Below are positions 36,209 to 47,374 of a stretch of DNA of 64,000 nucleotides, piece after piece. Positions within the stretch are counted from its first letter, which is position 1. The number at the start of each line of letters is the position of its first letter. A model generated the notes under the pieces. The model saw nothing but the letters and a program-made list of their open reading frames with translations. It was not told where the DNA came from and searched no databases. Both the position numbers and the translations under genes were made by a program. Source of the DNA: Atherinomorus stipes (taxonomy: Eukaryota > Chordata > Actinopteri > Atheriniformes > Atherinidae). The stretch is from the NCBI GenBank assembly GCA_023101725.1, contig JALJCO010003429.1, positions 124,001-188,000 on the forward strand. Direction: 5' to 3'.

Positions 36209-37335
36209 AATATACAACCCCATGGTTCCAAAAAAAAGTTTTGCAAATTTCATAAACCCATATTTTGTTCCCAATAAATCAACAAAAACAAACCCTGAGA
36301 CTGAGACACTCAACTGTTTATGGAAAATATTAGCTTTGATGGCAGCAGCACGTCTCAAAAGGCTGAGTCAGGGGCAACAAAAGGCTCAAAAAGTAGTGTG
36401 GCAGCATTTGATAACTAATTACGTTAACTAGCAGTAGGTCAGTAACATGACAGTGTAAAATAAGCATTTCAGAGAGGCAGAGTCTCTCAGATGTAAAGAT
36501 GTGAAGAGGTTCAACAGTTTGAGACAAACTTTATCTAAAAAACTATTGAAAAATTTCAGAACTGTAAAATTGTGAAGATGTTGAAGATCACACCATCTAC
36601 AGCATCCAAAACAAAAGATTGAGAGAATCGGGGGGAATCTCTGTGCGCATGGGACAAGACAAAACTTGATGGTTGTGATCTTGAGGCCCTAAAAGGGCAC
36701 TGCATTAAAAGCTATGATTCTATACTGGAAATCTCTGCGTGACCTCATAAACACTGAGAAATAACTTACTGCAGGTAAAGCTCTACCATGATAAGAAGCC
36801 ATATGTGGACATGATCAAGAAATGCTGCTGTCTTCTCTGGGTTAAAGCTAAATTAAAACAGTCAGGGGCAAAGTTCAAACTGTTCCTGATCGAATAAATT
36901 AAAATTTGGAATGTTTTTAGCTGTTTTCTGCAGAAGAAGAGAGGGAGCATCAAGCTTTTTATCAGCAAGCACTTCAAAAACCTGCATGTCAGATGGTCTG
37001 GGGTTGCATTGGTACCAAGAAGTTTGCAGGTTACACATCAGTGAATGTACCATCAAGGTTTTAAGGTTTCAGAGCAACATCTGTTCCCATCCAGACAACA
37101 TCTCTGTCAGGGAAGGGCCTGTAGGTTCCAGCAACACAATACTAACCTACATACGGCATCCGTCACAACAGCGTGGCTTCACAGGTGTTGATCTGGCTTG
37201 TCTGCAGTCAGCCTCGACATTTATGTTATGTTGTATGGGTGATAAAACATGGATTTATGAGATTTACAAACCAACACAATCTGTTTTAACTTATTACACA
37301 GCATCCAGACTTTTTGGAACTGATGCTGCACCTGA
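36209..37335. mobile_element. Degraded fish DNA transposon, non-coding
   Basis: The left end TACAACCCCATGGTTCCAAA is followed by TCATAAACCCATATTTTGTT. The right end region CAGACTTTTTGGAACTGATG carries the inverted TTCCAAAAAGT-type motif. The interior between them (such as 36990-37170) is dense in stops in all frames. The TACAACCCC...TTCCAAAAAA terminus is very common in teleost genomes. Superfamily not assigned from sequence. Confidence 0.55.
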
Positions 37336-37430
37336 AACAGAATGACATTTAAAAACAATGCTGGTACACAGAACGTCGGGATTTTGTTTTCAAACATTTC
37401 CATTTATATAAAAACTTACATCATTCTTTT

Positions 37431-37668
37431 TTAACTCATAGCAACTAATTCCTCTTCATGCGGAGAGGACTTTCTACTGCAGCGAGTTGTAACGAGACCA
37501 GTCGCCACTGGACATGCTGTCTCTGCCCCCTCCACCAACACACCTTTCATTATCCAGTACATGATGTTCCAGAGGACAATGTCAGAGGACCGATGGCCAA
37601 ACTTAGGGGAGATGAGGTTGGAATACACACCGCCCGCTTGTGCTGCTTCGTCTAAATTCACAAAGCCA
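37431..37668 (-). CDS. Candidate terminal exon, family unknown
   Basis: On the minus strand the acceptor TTTTTATTCAG is followed by an open frame from 37668 to TAA at 37431-37433. The text begins GFVNLDEAAQAGGVYSNL and includes KFGHRSSDIVLWNIMYW, a Cys-containing GAETACPVATG and an acidic end PHEEELVAMS. GC content is higher than the surroundings. No upstream exon was found and the family is not recognised, so it may be a gene end, a pseudoexon or chance. Confidence 0.25.
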
Positions 37669-38179
37669 CTGAATAAAAAGGGTGGATTAAGGAAAGTGAC
37701 AGGAATTTAGAGTGTTGGTGTTAGTAGACTTGTGTGTCTGCTTATTGGGCTATAGATTTAGCTGACTTACACGTAAGGAGGTTTCTGTAATCTGCAGCAT
37801 TCTGTTTCCATCATCTTTGCCAGAAACTGGCATGTAATTTAATATTTTCTAAATAAGGCCACTATCTTTAAATAATGAAAGGAATTTGTTTTTTCATATG
37901 CGGCTAAAAACCTGCCAGAGGAGGCGTTAAGTCCTTTTTGCCATTAAAAGACAATGAAAAAAGTGTAAAAAAGAAAAAAAAAACAGTTTGGGTTTTTAAA
38001 GGTATCTCTACTGTATCTAAAAATATGCCATCAGATCTCACCCTTGCCGGGGTCATTATGTTTGTGTCGTGCTGTTTCTTGAGCGAGACAGATGATGGAG
38101 GAGTCGCAGCAACAGACGTCTGTCCTCCATCTGTGTCAGGGAGACTTTCTGAAGGTGTTCATCCCCTCAAATAATGAGA

Positions 38180-38385
38180 CAGTTCATCACTGTCAAGGCA
38201 CCCTTTGTATTGTTCTGCTTTCTTTTATTTTGTTCTAATTTTTCATGTTTTAATACCTCTTGTTTTATTGTTTTAGATGTTATTTATTTCATTTCTGGGA
38301 ATTCTATTTTTGTGCGGCATTTTGGAGACTTTCTGTTGTTTGAATGTGCTATATAAATAAAGTGATTGGACTTTCTTTGGAATAA
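38180..38385 (+). repeat. LINE-like 3' tail
   Basis: A T-rich stretch with TTTTATTGTTTTAGATG leads to GTGCTATATAAATAAAGTG, the characteristic 3' end of many fish LINEs. There is no coding part next to it. Confidence 0.4.
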
Positions 38386-41300
38386 TCCAATCCAAAGTGT
38401 AGAAGCTCTGTGCTTTTCTTATGTATCCAGCTATTTCTGTGCAATTTAAATACGTCATAACCTGATAAACAAGCTCTATAGATAGCAAATGAATGGGATT
38501 ATTAGCCAGCCAACTTCTTGTTCCTTCCACAAACAAATCAAGTGTGCAGATCTTGAGTCTCTTTAGATTTTTTTTTTCTCTTTATGCTGAAGAAAAGTGT
38601 CCTTAAATTATCCCCTTAGCCTTAGGTGTGAGGATCAAGTGGCTTTACAGCACAGTGATGGCTTGCTGGGTCAGCTTATAACATCTTATATTACATCTAT
38701 GTTTGTTTATGACCAGCAAGGAGAAGAGAATTCCACTCTCCTGTTCGGCTGACAGTCCCATTTAAGCCATCATCCACCACTTATTGCTTTGCTCTCCAGG
38801 TTTTGCTCTTTTTTAGTTCATGTACAGACTGTTGACCTCGTCACATGAATACATATCTGTGTGAGAAGTGCTCTCCTTGACAACCCGTCACCTCTAATGA
38901 AACGTGACCGTTTGAATGACAGGCTGATCTTGTGCCAAAAACACACCCTGCTATATAAACACAGACGCAGCCCACACTAACATAACATAAATAACTTATA
39001 AAGCTAATGGATGTTATTACTAGCACTACATTAATGATAAAACTGTAGCTGTGTATTTGTGGGATTTTAGCTTGTGTCATTCTGCAAACTAAATCCTGTT
39101 TTCTGCTTTGCCATCATGGAAATACGGGACAAACCGCACTGGTACAAGCCAAAAAATAGACAATTGAGTAGTCTTGTTTTTTGTCCTTTTTTTTCCCCTT
39201 AGACATGTTCTAATAAAAGACTTTAGGTTCCAGTACACATGAACTATTATTGTCTAATAGAGCACCAAATCCAGACATCGTGTGTTGCACCTCTGCGATC
39301 AAATGTGTTGTGAGGACAGCTTGTTCCCCCCAGCAGCACAGCCAGCCGTCGCAGACCAGCGGCTCGGTGCTGCATCACACACAGAAATCAGCTGCCGAGA
39401 CGTCACAGCTGATCCCAAATATGCCTCTACAGAGAACCAGAGAACAAACTGAGAGGGAAACAATGCCTGATACGGTGAAATTAAAATCTTTACACAAGTT
39501 TCCAACATTAAAAATACACATTTTAAGTTTATATTTAAGAAACAAAAACTCAGACATGTATAAATGTGTTAAAGACTTGTAGGTGTAATACAGGAAATGA
39601 TGCCGGACAGATGTGATGTTTAAATCTGTAAATGTTAGACAGATAATTGGATTTTATTACACCAGAGGCTGTTGCTGTCATCTATGCTGAATGAGTCAAT
39701 CGCTTTATGCAACAATGATTCATCACTGAAATCTCTAAATAGACAGATGCAACACAATTAATCAATTAACAGAATGTTATTAACCTCCTGATCTTCTTTC
39801 AAACTTATCTTAATAAACACACATTTTAAAAAATGTGTCTGGCGTACAAACAAAACAGGGATGGATAAACACAATGTCTCCCCCCCCTTTTGCTGCTGGC
39901 TTGAATCTAAATCTGATTTCAGTCTGATTTAGTTCCGAAACTGTTTCATTTCCTTTCAAAAGGTGACAATGAATCACTGTTTTGTTTACAGATAATTTCG
40001 CCAGCCCCAAGAGGAAGAGGCAGCCATTAATGGACTAAATTAACTCTATTTGACCCCAGCTTCCACTCACCCACGTATGTTTTTGTCCTCTGAATCTCTA
40101 TAACTTTATCCTTGCAGGATGTCCTGAGCCAGCTGGGAGATAAATAAAAGTTTAGAGAACCAGACTGGAACCGTCTCACTCCTGAGCTCACTAAAGAAAA
40201 AGAACTTGAGAGACAGAGATGAATTGCTTGGGGGCTTTGGGGTTTAGTTTGAGACAAGTTACATTATGAGAGAAAGGAGTGTGTATGTTGACTCGAAACC
40301 GAGGTCAGAAAGTCCAAACTTATCAACTGTATTGAACGTAAGTTGCATCAAAAGACTGCTTTTAGGAACAATTTAACCAGACAGTTATTGTAAACAGGAA
40401 AAATTCAGTTTCTTGACAACAAATATCAAGTTTCTGAAAGCAGAATCAGATTTATCTGTAACACAAAAACAAACACAGCTTCACACATCGCCATAAAATC
40501 AGATGAAAAATACAGACTTTTTCCACCATGAGCCAGATATGCCACCAAGGAGTCAAATCTACAATGCAATCTTTCAAATATAATTAAACGTAGAGATTGC
40601 TGCAAGAAAATATCATCATGACTCAGTGAAATGTGATGAGGAAATGTGAACACACCCAATTACAAGTCATCACTCCATAAAATATTGAACTCAGGTAAAA
40701 ATGACAGAAATAGGAAGCAGATTTCAGCTCATACATCCGTCTCAGCTCATGTAATGGACCCTATGGTGTCATAGCAACAAGTGACCAAGTCATGTGAACG
40801 CAGCATGAAAGAGATGTAATAATGACAACTGCTGCAACGCTTTCTTCTCCTTTTTCTGGTCTAAATGCAGACCACTCAACTTCTCACAGAGGTACATTTT
40901 GAATCTCAGCATCACAAGAACAAAATTATAATAAGCACTTTATTTAGGTGCATTTCTTTAGTTTTGCTTATTAATTATTATTCTTATTCATCAGCATCAA
41001 TGGAAATATGTTACATGAGCTATTTTTTAAAAAACTGTTCACCCTTGGATAGGTGTCAGATTGGCTACATGTAAAATCAACTTATGTTGTATGCAAGAAA
41101 GAAGAAAAAGAGCAGAAAGATCGGAAGATAAAACCGGTCAAATTTGAGAAAAATCAAATAAAAATCTATATAAAAATAATATGCATCCAGCTTTAGTCTA
41201 TGTAAACTACATCTCAGATCCTACAGTTGTAGGATCAAAGTATAAATGCAAGGACATTTACACATGCATGGAAACAAACAAAAAAAAAAAAAAACAGTGC

Positions 41301-42200
41301 ATAGAAGAACAAGAATCCAATAACAAGAAGTACCACTAGAGTTGGAGTACAAATGAATAAAAGAAAAAACAAAAAGAAAGAAAAAATGAGGCATACAGCA
41401 CAAAATGTACAAACCTGTCAAACTGTCCCATTCACCTCTCAGCAACTGTCATTTGCTCTGGTGTGTGATGTAATGCATCGATCAAAAACAATTTGTAATC
41501 AGCAGAGAGGGAGTGCATCTAAACCTGTTGACAACCCAACAAAAAAAAGCATAAAACAAAAAGAAGTGCAGCATTTATTGTACGCATGATTGCAAGATGG
41601 TTGGTTTTGATTTTATTAAATGGTAAGACTGAGATAAAAGTTCCCTTTTGGTCATTTACAAGATGACAAATATACACAAATGAGCTCTGGAGATGCTTTA
41701 AAAGTTTTTAATGAATGAAAATTAGTCAACTTTAAAAATTACATACCGATCTAAGCAAGTGACATATCTCTCATATACTGTGAATCCTGACATTCCTATG
41801 GAATTGTATGTGCTTATGAATAAATATTTAAGTAAATATTTAAATATTTAAAAACTGACTATTTTCAATTTGATAACATTTCTTGGTTTTATTCTTAATT
41901 TGACTTCAAAATCACTGAACTTCCAATTAATTTTTTTCTTTTTCTTTTTATATATATATTACTGTAGTGGACTGAGTAACAATGCATATATAAATAATAA
42001 TGATTAATCTGTTCCCAGCAGAACAGAAACATGGGGATCAGTCAGCAGACTGCATCTAATTACAATAAAAATGCTCAATTTTCAGCACAGGAGGATATTT
42101 GATTTTTTTTTTTCCTGCGTGCAATTACCTGCTAGAAATGGTTTCTGCACTGCACTCAAAGAACACCTCTGACACTTTTTTCCTCCCCCTTCTTCCAATA
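38386..42200. other. No gene supported
   Basis: Several short frames (such as 39250-39582) lack recognisable domains. A-runs lie at 41279-41294 and a TATATATA run near 41950. This is the upstream flank of the GTPase gene. Confidence 0.4.
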
Positions 42201-42221
42201 CTCAATGTGCACATAACTCTG

Positions 42222-42309
42222 ATTGGCTGCTGCACATTCAAGCTAAAATTGCTGCTTTCTTCTGATTGGCTGGGAGCACATGGGGGCAGGTGATGAGAGT
42301 AAATAAATA
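42222..42309 (+). promoter_or_regulatory. Promoter of the Rasd-like gene: two CCAAT boxes and a TATA-like box
   Basis: Inverted CCAAT boxes (ATTGG) lie at 42222-42226 and 42265-42269, both within CTGATTGGCTG. A TATA-like TAAATAAATA lies at 42300-42309, about 165 bp before the ATG. The arrangement implies transcription starting near 42330-42340 with a 5' UTR of about 135-145 nt. Confidence 0.6.
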
Positions 42310-42472
42310 CAGAGTGCAGCCTGGCAAGCACACACTCACAAGCATCTGCTACTATCATCCTCCTCAGCAGTCTTACCCTGCTCCATCACTTCTATTCAAT
42401 CGCTTTCCTCAAAAGGAGTCCGGGCAACAGGACGGAGGAAAGCTGACACTTTTGAAGGGAAACAACAGGGAA

Positions 42473-43099
42473 ATGTCCTTCGAGGTGAAAGAGAAGACAG
42501 AGGTGCGTGTGGTGTTTCTGGGGGCGGGTGGAGTGGGGAAGACAGCCCTCATCCAACGCTTCCTCAAAGACTCTTTTGAACCGAAACACCGGCGCACAGT
42601 AGAGGAGCTCCACAGGATGGAGTATGAGGTGGGGGGGGTCAAAGTCACCATCAACATCATGGACACCAGTGGCAGCTACTCCTTCCCTGCTATGCGTAAG
42701 CTCTCCATCCAGAACAGTGATGCTTTTGCGCTCGTCTACGCTGTAGATGACCCCGATTCCCTGGAGGCTGTCAAGAGTCTGCGAGAAGAGATCCTGGAAG
42801 TCAAAGAGGACAAGTACACACCAATCGTGGTGATAGGCAACAAAATCGACCGCCACAACGAGCGCCGGGTGTCCAGTGAGGACATTCTGTCCACAGTGGA
42901 GCTGGACTGGAACCACATCTTCCTGGAGTCCTCGGCTAAAGACAACATCAACGTGCTGGAGGCTTTCAGGAAGCTGCTGCAGCAGGCCAACCTGCCCTGT
43001 CAGCTCAGCCCAGCGCTGTGCCACAGACGGGAAACTTTCCCCAAGGAGAGCAGCAAAAGACCCCCCATGAACAAGACTAACAGCTGCCTCATCTCATAG
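42473..43099 (+). CDS. Rasd/Rhes-like small GTPase, single exon
   Basis: 208 codons. G1 P-loop GAGGVGKT at 17-24; switch I Thr42; G3 DTSGS at 64-68; G4 NKID at 123-126; G5 SAK at 154-156; CAAX box CLIS at 205-208, so prenylation and membrane attachment are expected. FPAMRKLSI after G3 and LPCQLSPALCHRRE after the G domain match the Dexras1/Rhes group (DTSGNxPFPAMRRLSI, LPSEMSPDLHRK) better than Ras, Di-Ras or Rap. The catalytic Gln after DxxG is Ser, as in other divergent members, which suggests slow intrinsic GTP hydrolysis. Dexras1 and Rhes are about 265-280 residues; this protein lacks their long basic tail. I chose the ATG at 42473 (Kozak GGGAAATGT) because conservation begins there; the in-frame ATG at 42266 lies in the promoter, before the TATA-like box. 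There is no intron in the coding region. The specific paralogue is not certain. Confidence 0.9.
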   Translation: MSFEVKEKTEVRVVFLGAGGVGKTALIQRFLKDSFEPKHRRTVEELHRMEYEVGGVKVTINIMDTSGSYSFPAMRKLSIQNSDAFALVYAVDDPDSLEAVKSLREEILEVKEDKYTPIVVIGNKIDRHNERRVSSEDILSTVELDWNHIFLESSAKDNINVLEAFRKLLQQANLPCQLSPALCHRRETFPKESSKRPPMNKTNSCLIS

Positions 43100-43508
43100 G
43101 GAGCTGCTCAGAGGGCAGAAAGAGACTGAGAAAACTACCTGGTGTTGCTGCTGCTGATGGGGATGAGACATGATATGCAAACGAGAGAAAAGACTGTTAA
43201 ATGCATAATGAATGAGAAAAACAAACCCATTAAATCATTTTTCATCCCCACAGCAGCTCAGAAACGCTACGAGGAGGACAAAGGTGTGCTAAAGAAAGCA
43301 AACGCAACATTAAAGACAGGGAGGAATGTGGTCTAACTGGACACTTCTGTAAATGTTAAAGACAAAAACATAAACACTGGCAGTGAAGAGTGTGCTTTCA
43401 TTCAGATATGCTCTCATTTCATTCTGATGTTTTTATCTGTGAAAATTAAAGACAAAGTGTTTCTTGTGTCTACATGACATGTTTTACAACTCAAGTGAAC
43501 TTCTGTAA

Positions 43509-43659
43509 AATAAAGTCGGACATTTCCTATGTTTGATCAGCAGGCTTCTTGTAAAAATGAGCCTTACAGCTCCGACATGCCCAGTGCAGCATATGTTACT
43601 GACTAGCTTTGACATGTTTGAGGTTCTCAGTTTGTGCTTATTTCAAGACGAATAATAAA
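43509..43659 (+). terminator. Poly(A) signals of the Rasd-like gene
   Basis: AATAAA lies at 43509-43514 and again at 43654-43659, giving 3' UTRs of about 430 or 580 nt. ATTAAA also occurs near 43446. Confidence 0.5.
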
Positions 43660-46600
43660 TCATTAGGATTTTTGCAGACTGTTGTCATTTTTACCGCTGA
43701 CTTTTCTTGGTGTGACAAAAGAGAAAACAACGAAAGCGCAGATAAATGAACACTAGCAAGCGATGTGATCAATGGGAAACTATCACAAAAGTTTTGCAAT
43801 ACCTTGCTCTAAAAAACAAATATATCTCACAAGTGAAACCAGCTCGCATTAAACATGTTCCTGGAAATTCTTACAGATAAGAGAAATCTAAATAAATGCC
43901 ACCTTATTACTTTACATGTTAATGTAATAATGCTGAGTTTAGAAAACTAATACTATTACAAACATTTTTTTGTTTTCTTTTGCTGTGTTGACTCACTTTA
44001 CTTATTGAGAACAGTACTCGTCTAACCAGACAAGTAAGCTTGAAGTAAGACATGGCCTTCACTTGACAGCAGTGTGACAAGATCACGTTCAGGTTACTTA
44101 AAAGTACTGTAGTGAGGAGTGGATTGCTTCACAGAGAAGTGATGGGATTATGTTTTTTACTGGCAATTTCAATGACATAGTGCTGCCCTCTGGTGGTATG
44201 TGCAATACAAGAGCTATAAAAATAATTAACTCAGGTGTCAGAAATAATAATTATTTTTAAAAAAAACACTCCCATAGTTGGCAAAGTTAATAAGATCAAA
44301 GTTCAAAATGTAATCCAGGAAATAAAACTTAAGTAACACAAATATATTCTTGTTTTGCATTTAGCTTTCTGCTAATTGAAAATTGATTATTTGTTTGACA
44401 ACCTGCCACCTAAACTGTCCGATTGAGACTTTTAAGGACAAAGAAAGTTGTGATGAGCATTAATGAGACATAATTTTTTATGTTCCTAAAAGCTTTCACA
44501 TGTGATCTTATCTTTTCCACAATGTGCTTCCTCTTTTCAAAAACGTTCTGTCAAGGTGCAGTTTCCCCTGCACCAGACGAGGAAGCGATCTGTTACTATC
44601 AAATCTCTGCTTCCTCTTTGTGCCGTTTAAACTCCCAGCTGAGCTGCTGCAATGCAAAGCTTTCTTTCTGGCACATGATGGGGACACAGCAGCAGCAGAC
44701 AGTCGTTTTTGTGAAGTTCAGGTGAGATCTAAACTTTAATGAGGAAGAGTTGTAGTATGCAAACTCCTTAAACGTTTTGCTATTGCTGTAAAATCTAATA
44801 AGGAAATGTTTTTCATTTTAAGTTATCATGGCAGCTGAAGCTCCTACGACGACAAGTTTCTCTGCTCCTCGACTTGGTCCAAGCTCCTCAGTGATGTGTG
44901 TGTACCTGAGAAGTTTTGAACAAGTACAGGATCTCTGATATCCACATCTATTTAAAAGGCTGGTTTAATACATGGCGGTGCTATATATATTTTTTTTTTT
45001 ACTTTTGAATCTGTTAAAATAGAAAATTGTTCACAATATTGATCAAATATATGTATACTAGAATTTGAGGATTTCTTAAATAAGCAAAAATAATAAGCTG
45101 ATGGAAATGTGAATTTGTAGTCAACATACAGTAAGGCCCAAAAATGGCTCAACGACCTACAGATTAGATAAAACTGCAAGTAAAATCTTTTTTTAGTTGT
45201 CTTTTCCCCTCTTGTTTAAATTTTTATTTAAATATTTTCCTCTCAGCTCCACCTTTAAATGTAAATGAAGACTTAAATGCAAAATGTCTGACTCATTACA
45301 ATGTATGATTAAAATGCCTATAGGCTATATTCTAAACTAAGATATTAAATTTGTATTTCAGTTGCATAAACAGTACATTTACTGTTAAATTAATAAAAAT
45401 TTGAATTAAGAGACAAGACAGTGAGAGGCATCTGTTATATTTTCATACACACCGACAAACATCTTAGTCAAACAAAGCTGAAAGAAAGGAATCGGGGAAC
45501 AATAAATACAGACACCATGAAATACATCAAGGACAGATACAATATGACGCAGCAGTTGCATTTGATGCAGGCAATTCCAACTTTGTACCAACATGACACG
45601 TTTGTAGAGACAAATACATTTGTACACTGAGAAAATCCGGCATCTATACCTAAAGTAAAGTGGTTATAAGGAGCATAATCGTACAGAGCTGCTGCATGGA
45701 AGACAATCAGACCGGAGCTTCTGTTAATGTGCAGCAGGTGTAAACCCTCTCTCAAAAACAAAAGAGCAAATAAATGTGCATTGGCTTATAAAGTATATTT
45801 CCCTGAGCAAAAGGTTAAATCAGCGCAGAAAATATGCTATTTTTGTAGAGTATCACCCTGAAGTCGAATCAGAGAGGTACTAAAAAGCCATAATAGTCTC
45901 TGTGAGTTCTATGAGACGCAACCGTTTGGAAACAAACATCAAAATCTTTTTCATTTACCATAAATGGTATAAAAAAAAAAGAAACTAAAAAGCCTCAATG
46001 CACTGGATCTTTGCCAAAGAAAATATGCCTTATTAAGAAAATATGTTTTAATATAGTTTAGATAAACTATTCATGCAATAAATATCTTGGAAATATAACG
46101 GCCTACTGACTTCTGCAAATGCTGAGAAACTTCTTCACATAGAACATTTTAACAAACATTGCCACAAATGGTGCAAAAACAAGTCTGAAAACCCTTTCAG
46201 AAAACTGGAGTTTATCTTCTTCTCTGTTGTTAGAAGCAGCATGCTCCGTTAAAGGCAGGTGAAGCACAGTGGCTGGGCAGCCCTGACCACGAGAGCTAGC
46301 AAGAGTGTCAGGAAAACAGCTGGTAAAACGTCATCTCCCAATACTGGGGGTATTTCTATTATGCAGATTGAGCTCAGCCGAAGATGAGCTGTTGGAGTAA
46401 ATAAGGAAATAAGTATACTGCGTCTTTTGTTCAAGTCAGATGGATCTGAGTGTTCATAAATAGAAACTGTAAAATTGTTATCACTGTAGTGTCTCCCCAA
46501 CACTGACTTCAAATAGGGAAGCAGCAAAAGTAAATTTGACAACTCATTTTATATTTTTTTCCCCTCCATCCTAAAAGACAACTTTCTTTAATTTCTCATG

Positions 46601-47374
46601 TTTCCCATGTGTTGATTTATTTGTGGCATTCTGTAACACTAACATATAGCGTGGCACCACAGATAAACCAATGTATGAGAAACCCCACGTTGGCCTGTGC
46701 TGCATTTAAAAGCAGCACCTTCAGTCTCTGCACTTCAGCGACCGTTCGTCTCGCGATTGTCAAATTTGGCACAGATTGACTCAACAAGAAAAGGCTCCTG
46801 TGTAGTACCAACATAAATCTATAGGTACCATTAGAAGTAAGCTGCTGTATCACTTAAAAAGTTCTATATTCAACCCTTCGGTCAAAAAGAGACTCATCTC
46901 ATCATGTGCTTCCTTATCTGCAAGCTGGCCAGGACTCATGTGGTGCTCCTAAATATCAGTGATCTCTTTAATAAGTCTCATCTCCCTGATGGACTCTAAT
47001 ATAACTACTCAGGACTGCAACAATAACAATCTCATTACAGTCAGCACATCCTAAACCGTATCATTTAATAAGTGTCCAGCCTATAAAGTGGAATCAGATT
47101 ATACTGGAAACATATATTGCTCAGTTTGCTATGGTTAGGCTTAGTTTTCAACTGAACATAAATGCAGTGAACAACTTTTGGTAAGAGGATTCATAATGAT
47201 GGAATAAATTCTAGCTTTTTCTTAAGTTCATCAGGATGCATGTGTACATGCAATCCTGGCATAAGCAGTACGTGGAACATGTCATCAGCATTTTATCACA
47301 GCAATGAGCAGAAAAAAGCAGCAGTGGACCTGATCTAAGTCACCACCACCTCGCTCAGCTGTCACTAACACTTT
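43660..47374. other. Convergent intergenic region and probable prpsap1 3' UTR
   Basis: No additional gene is visible. The part next to 47374 should be the prpsap1 3' UTR. Candidate minus-strand poly(A) signals are ATTAAA near 47069 and 46970 and AATAAA at 46621-46616. Short frames here carry no domains. Confidence 0.4.

Noticed and set aside
36911..37345. 144-codon plus-strand frame as a gene
   Set aside because: It lies within a degraded DNA transposon and does not resemble a host protein.
42266..42472. Upstream ATG of the Rasd-like frame as the real start
   Set aside because: It overlaps the CCAAT box and precedes the TATA-like box; the 69 extra residues have no family similarity, whereas conservation starts at 42473.
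42392..43024. 210-codon minus-strand frame over the GTPase gene
   Set aside because: It is an antisense shadow of the conserved GTPase coding region.
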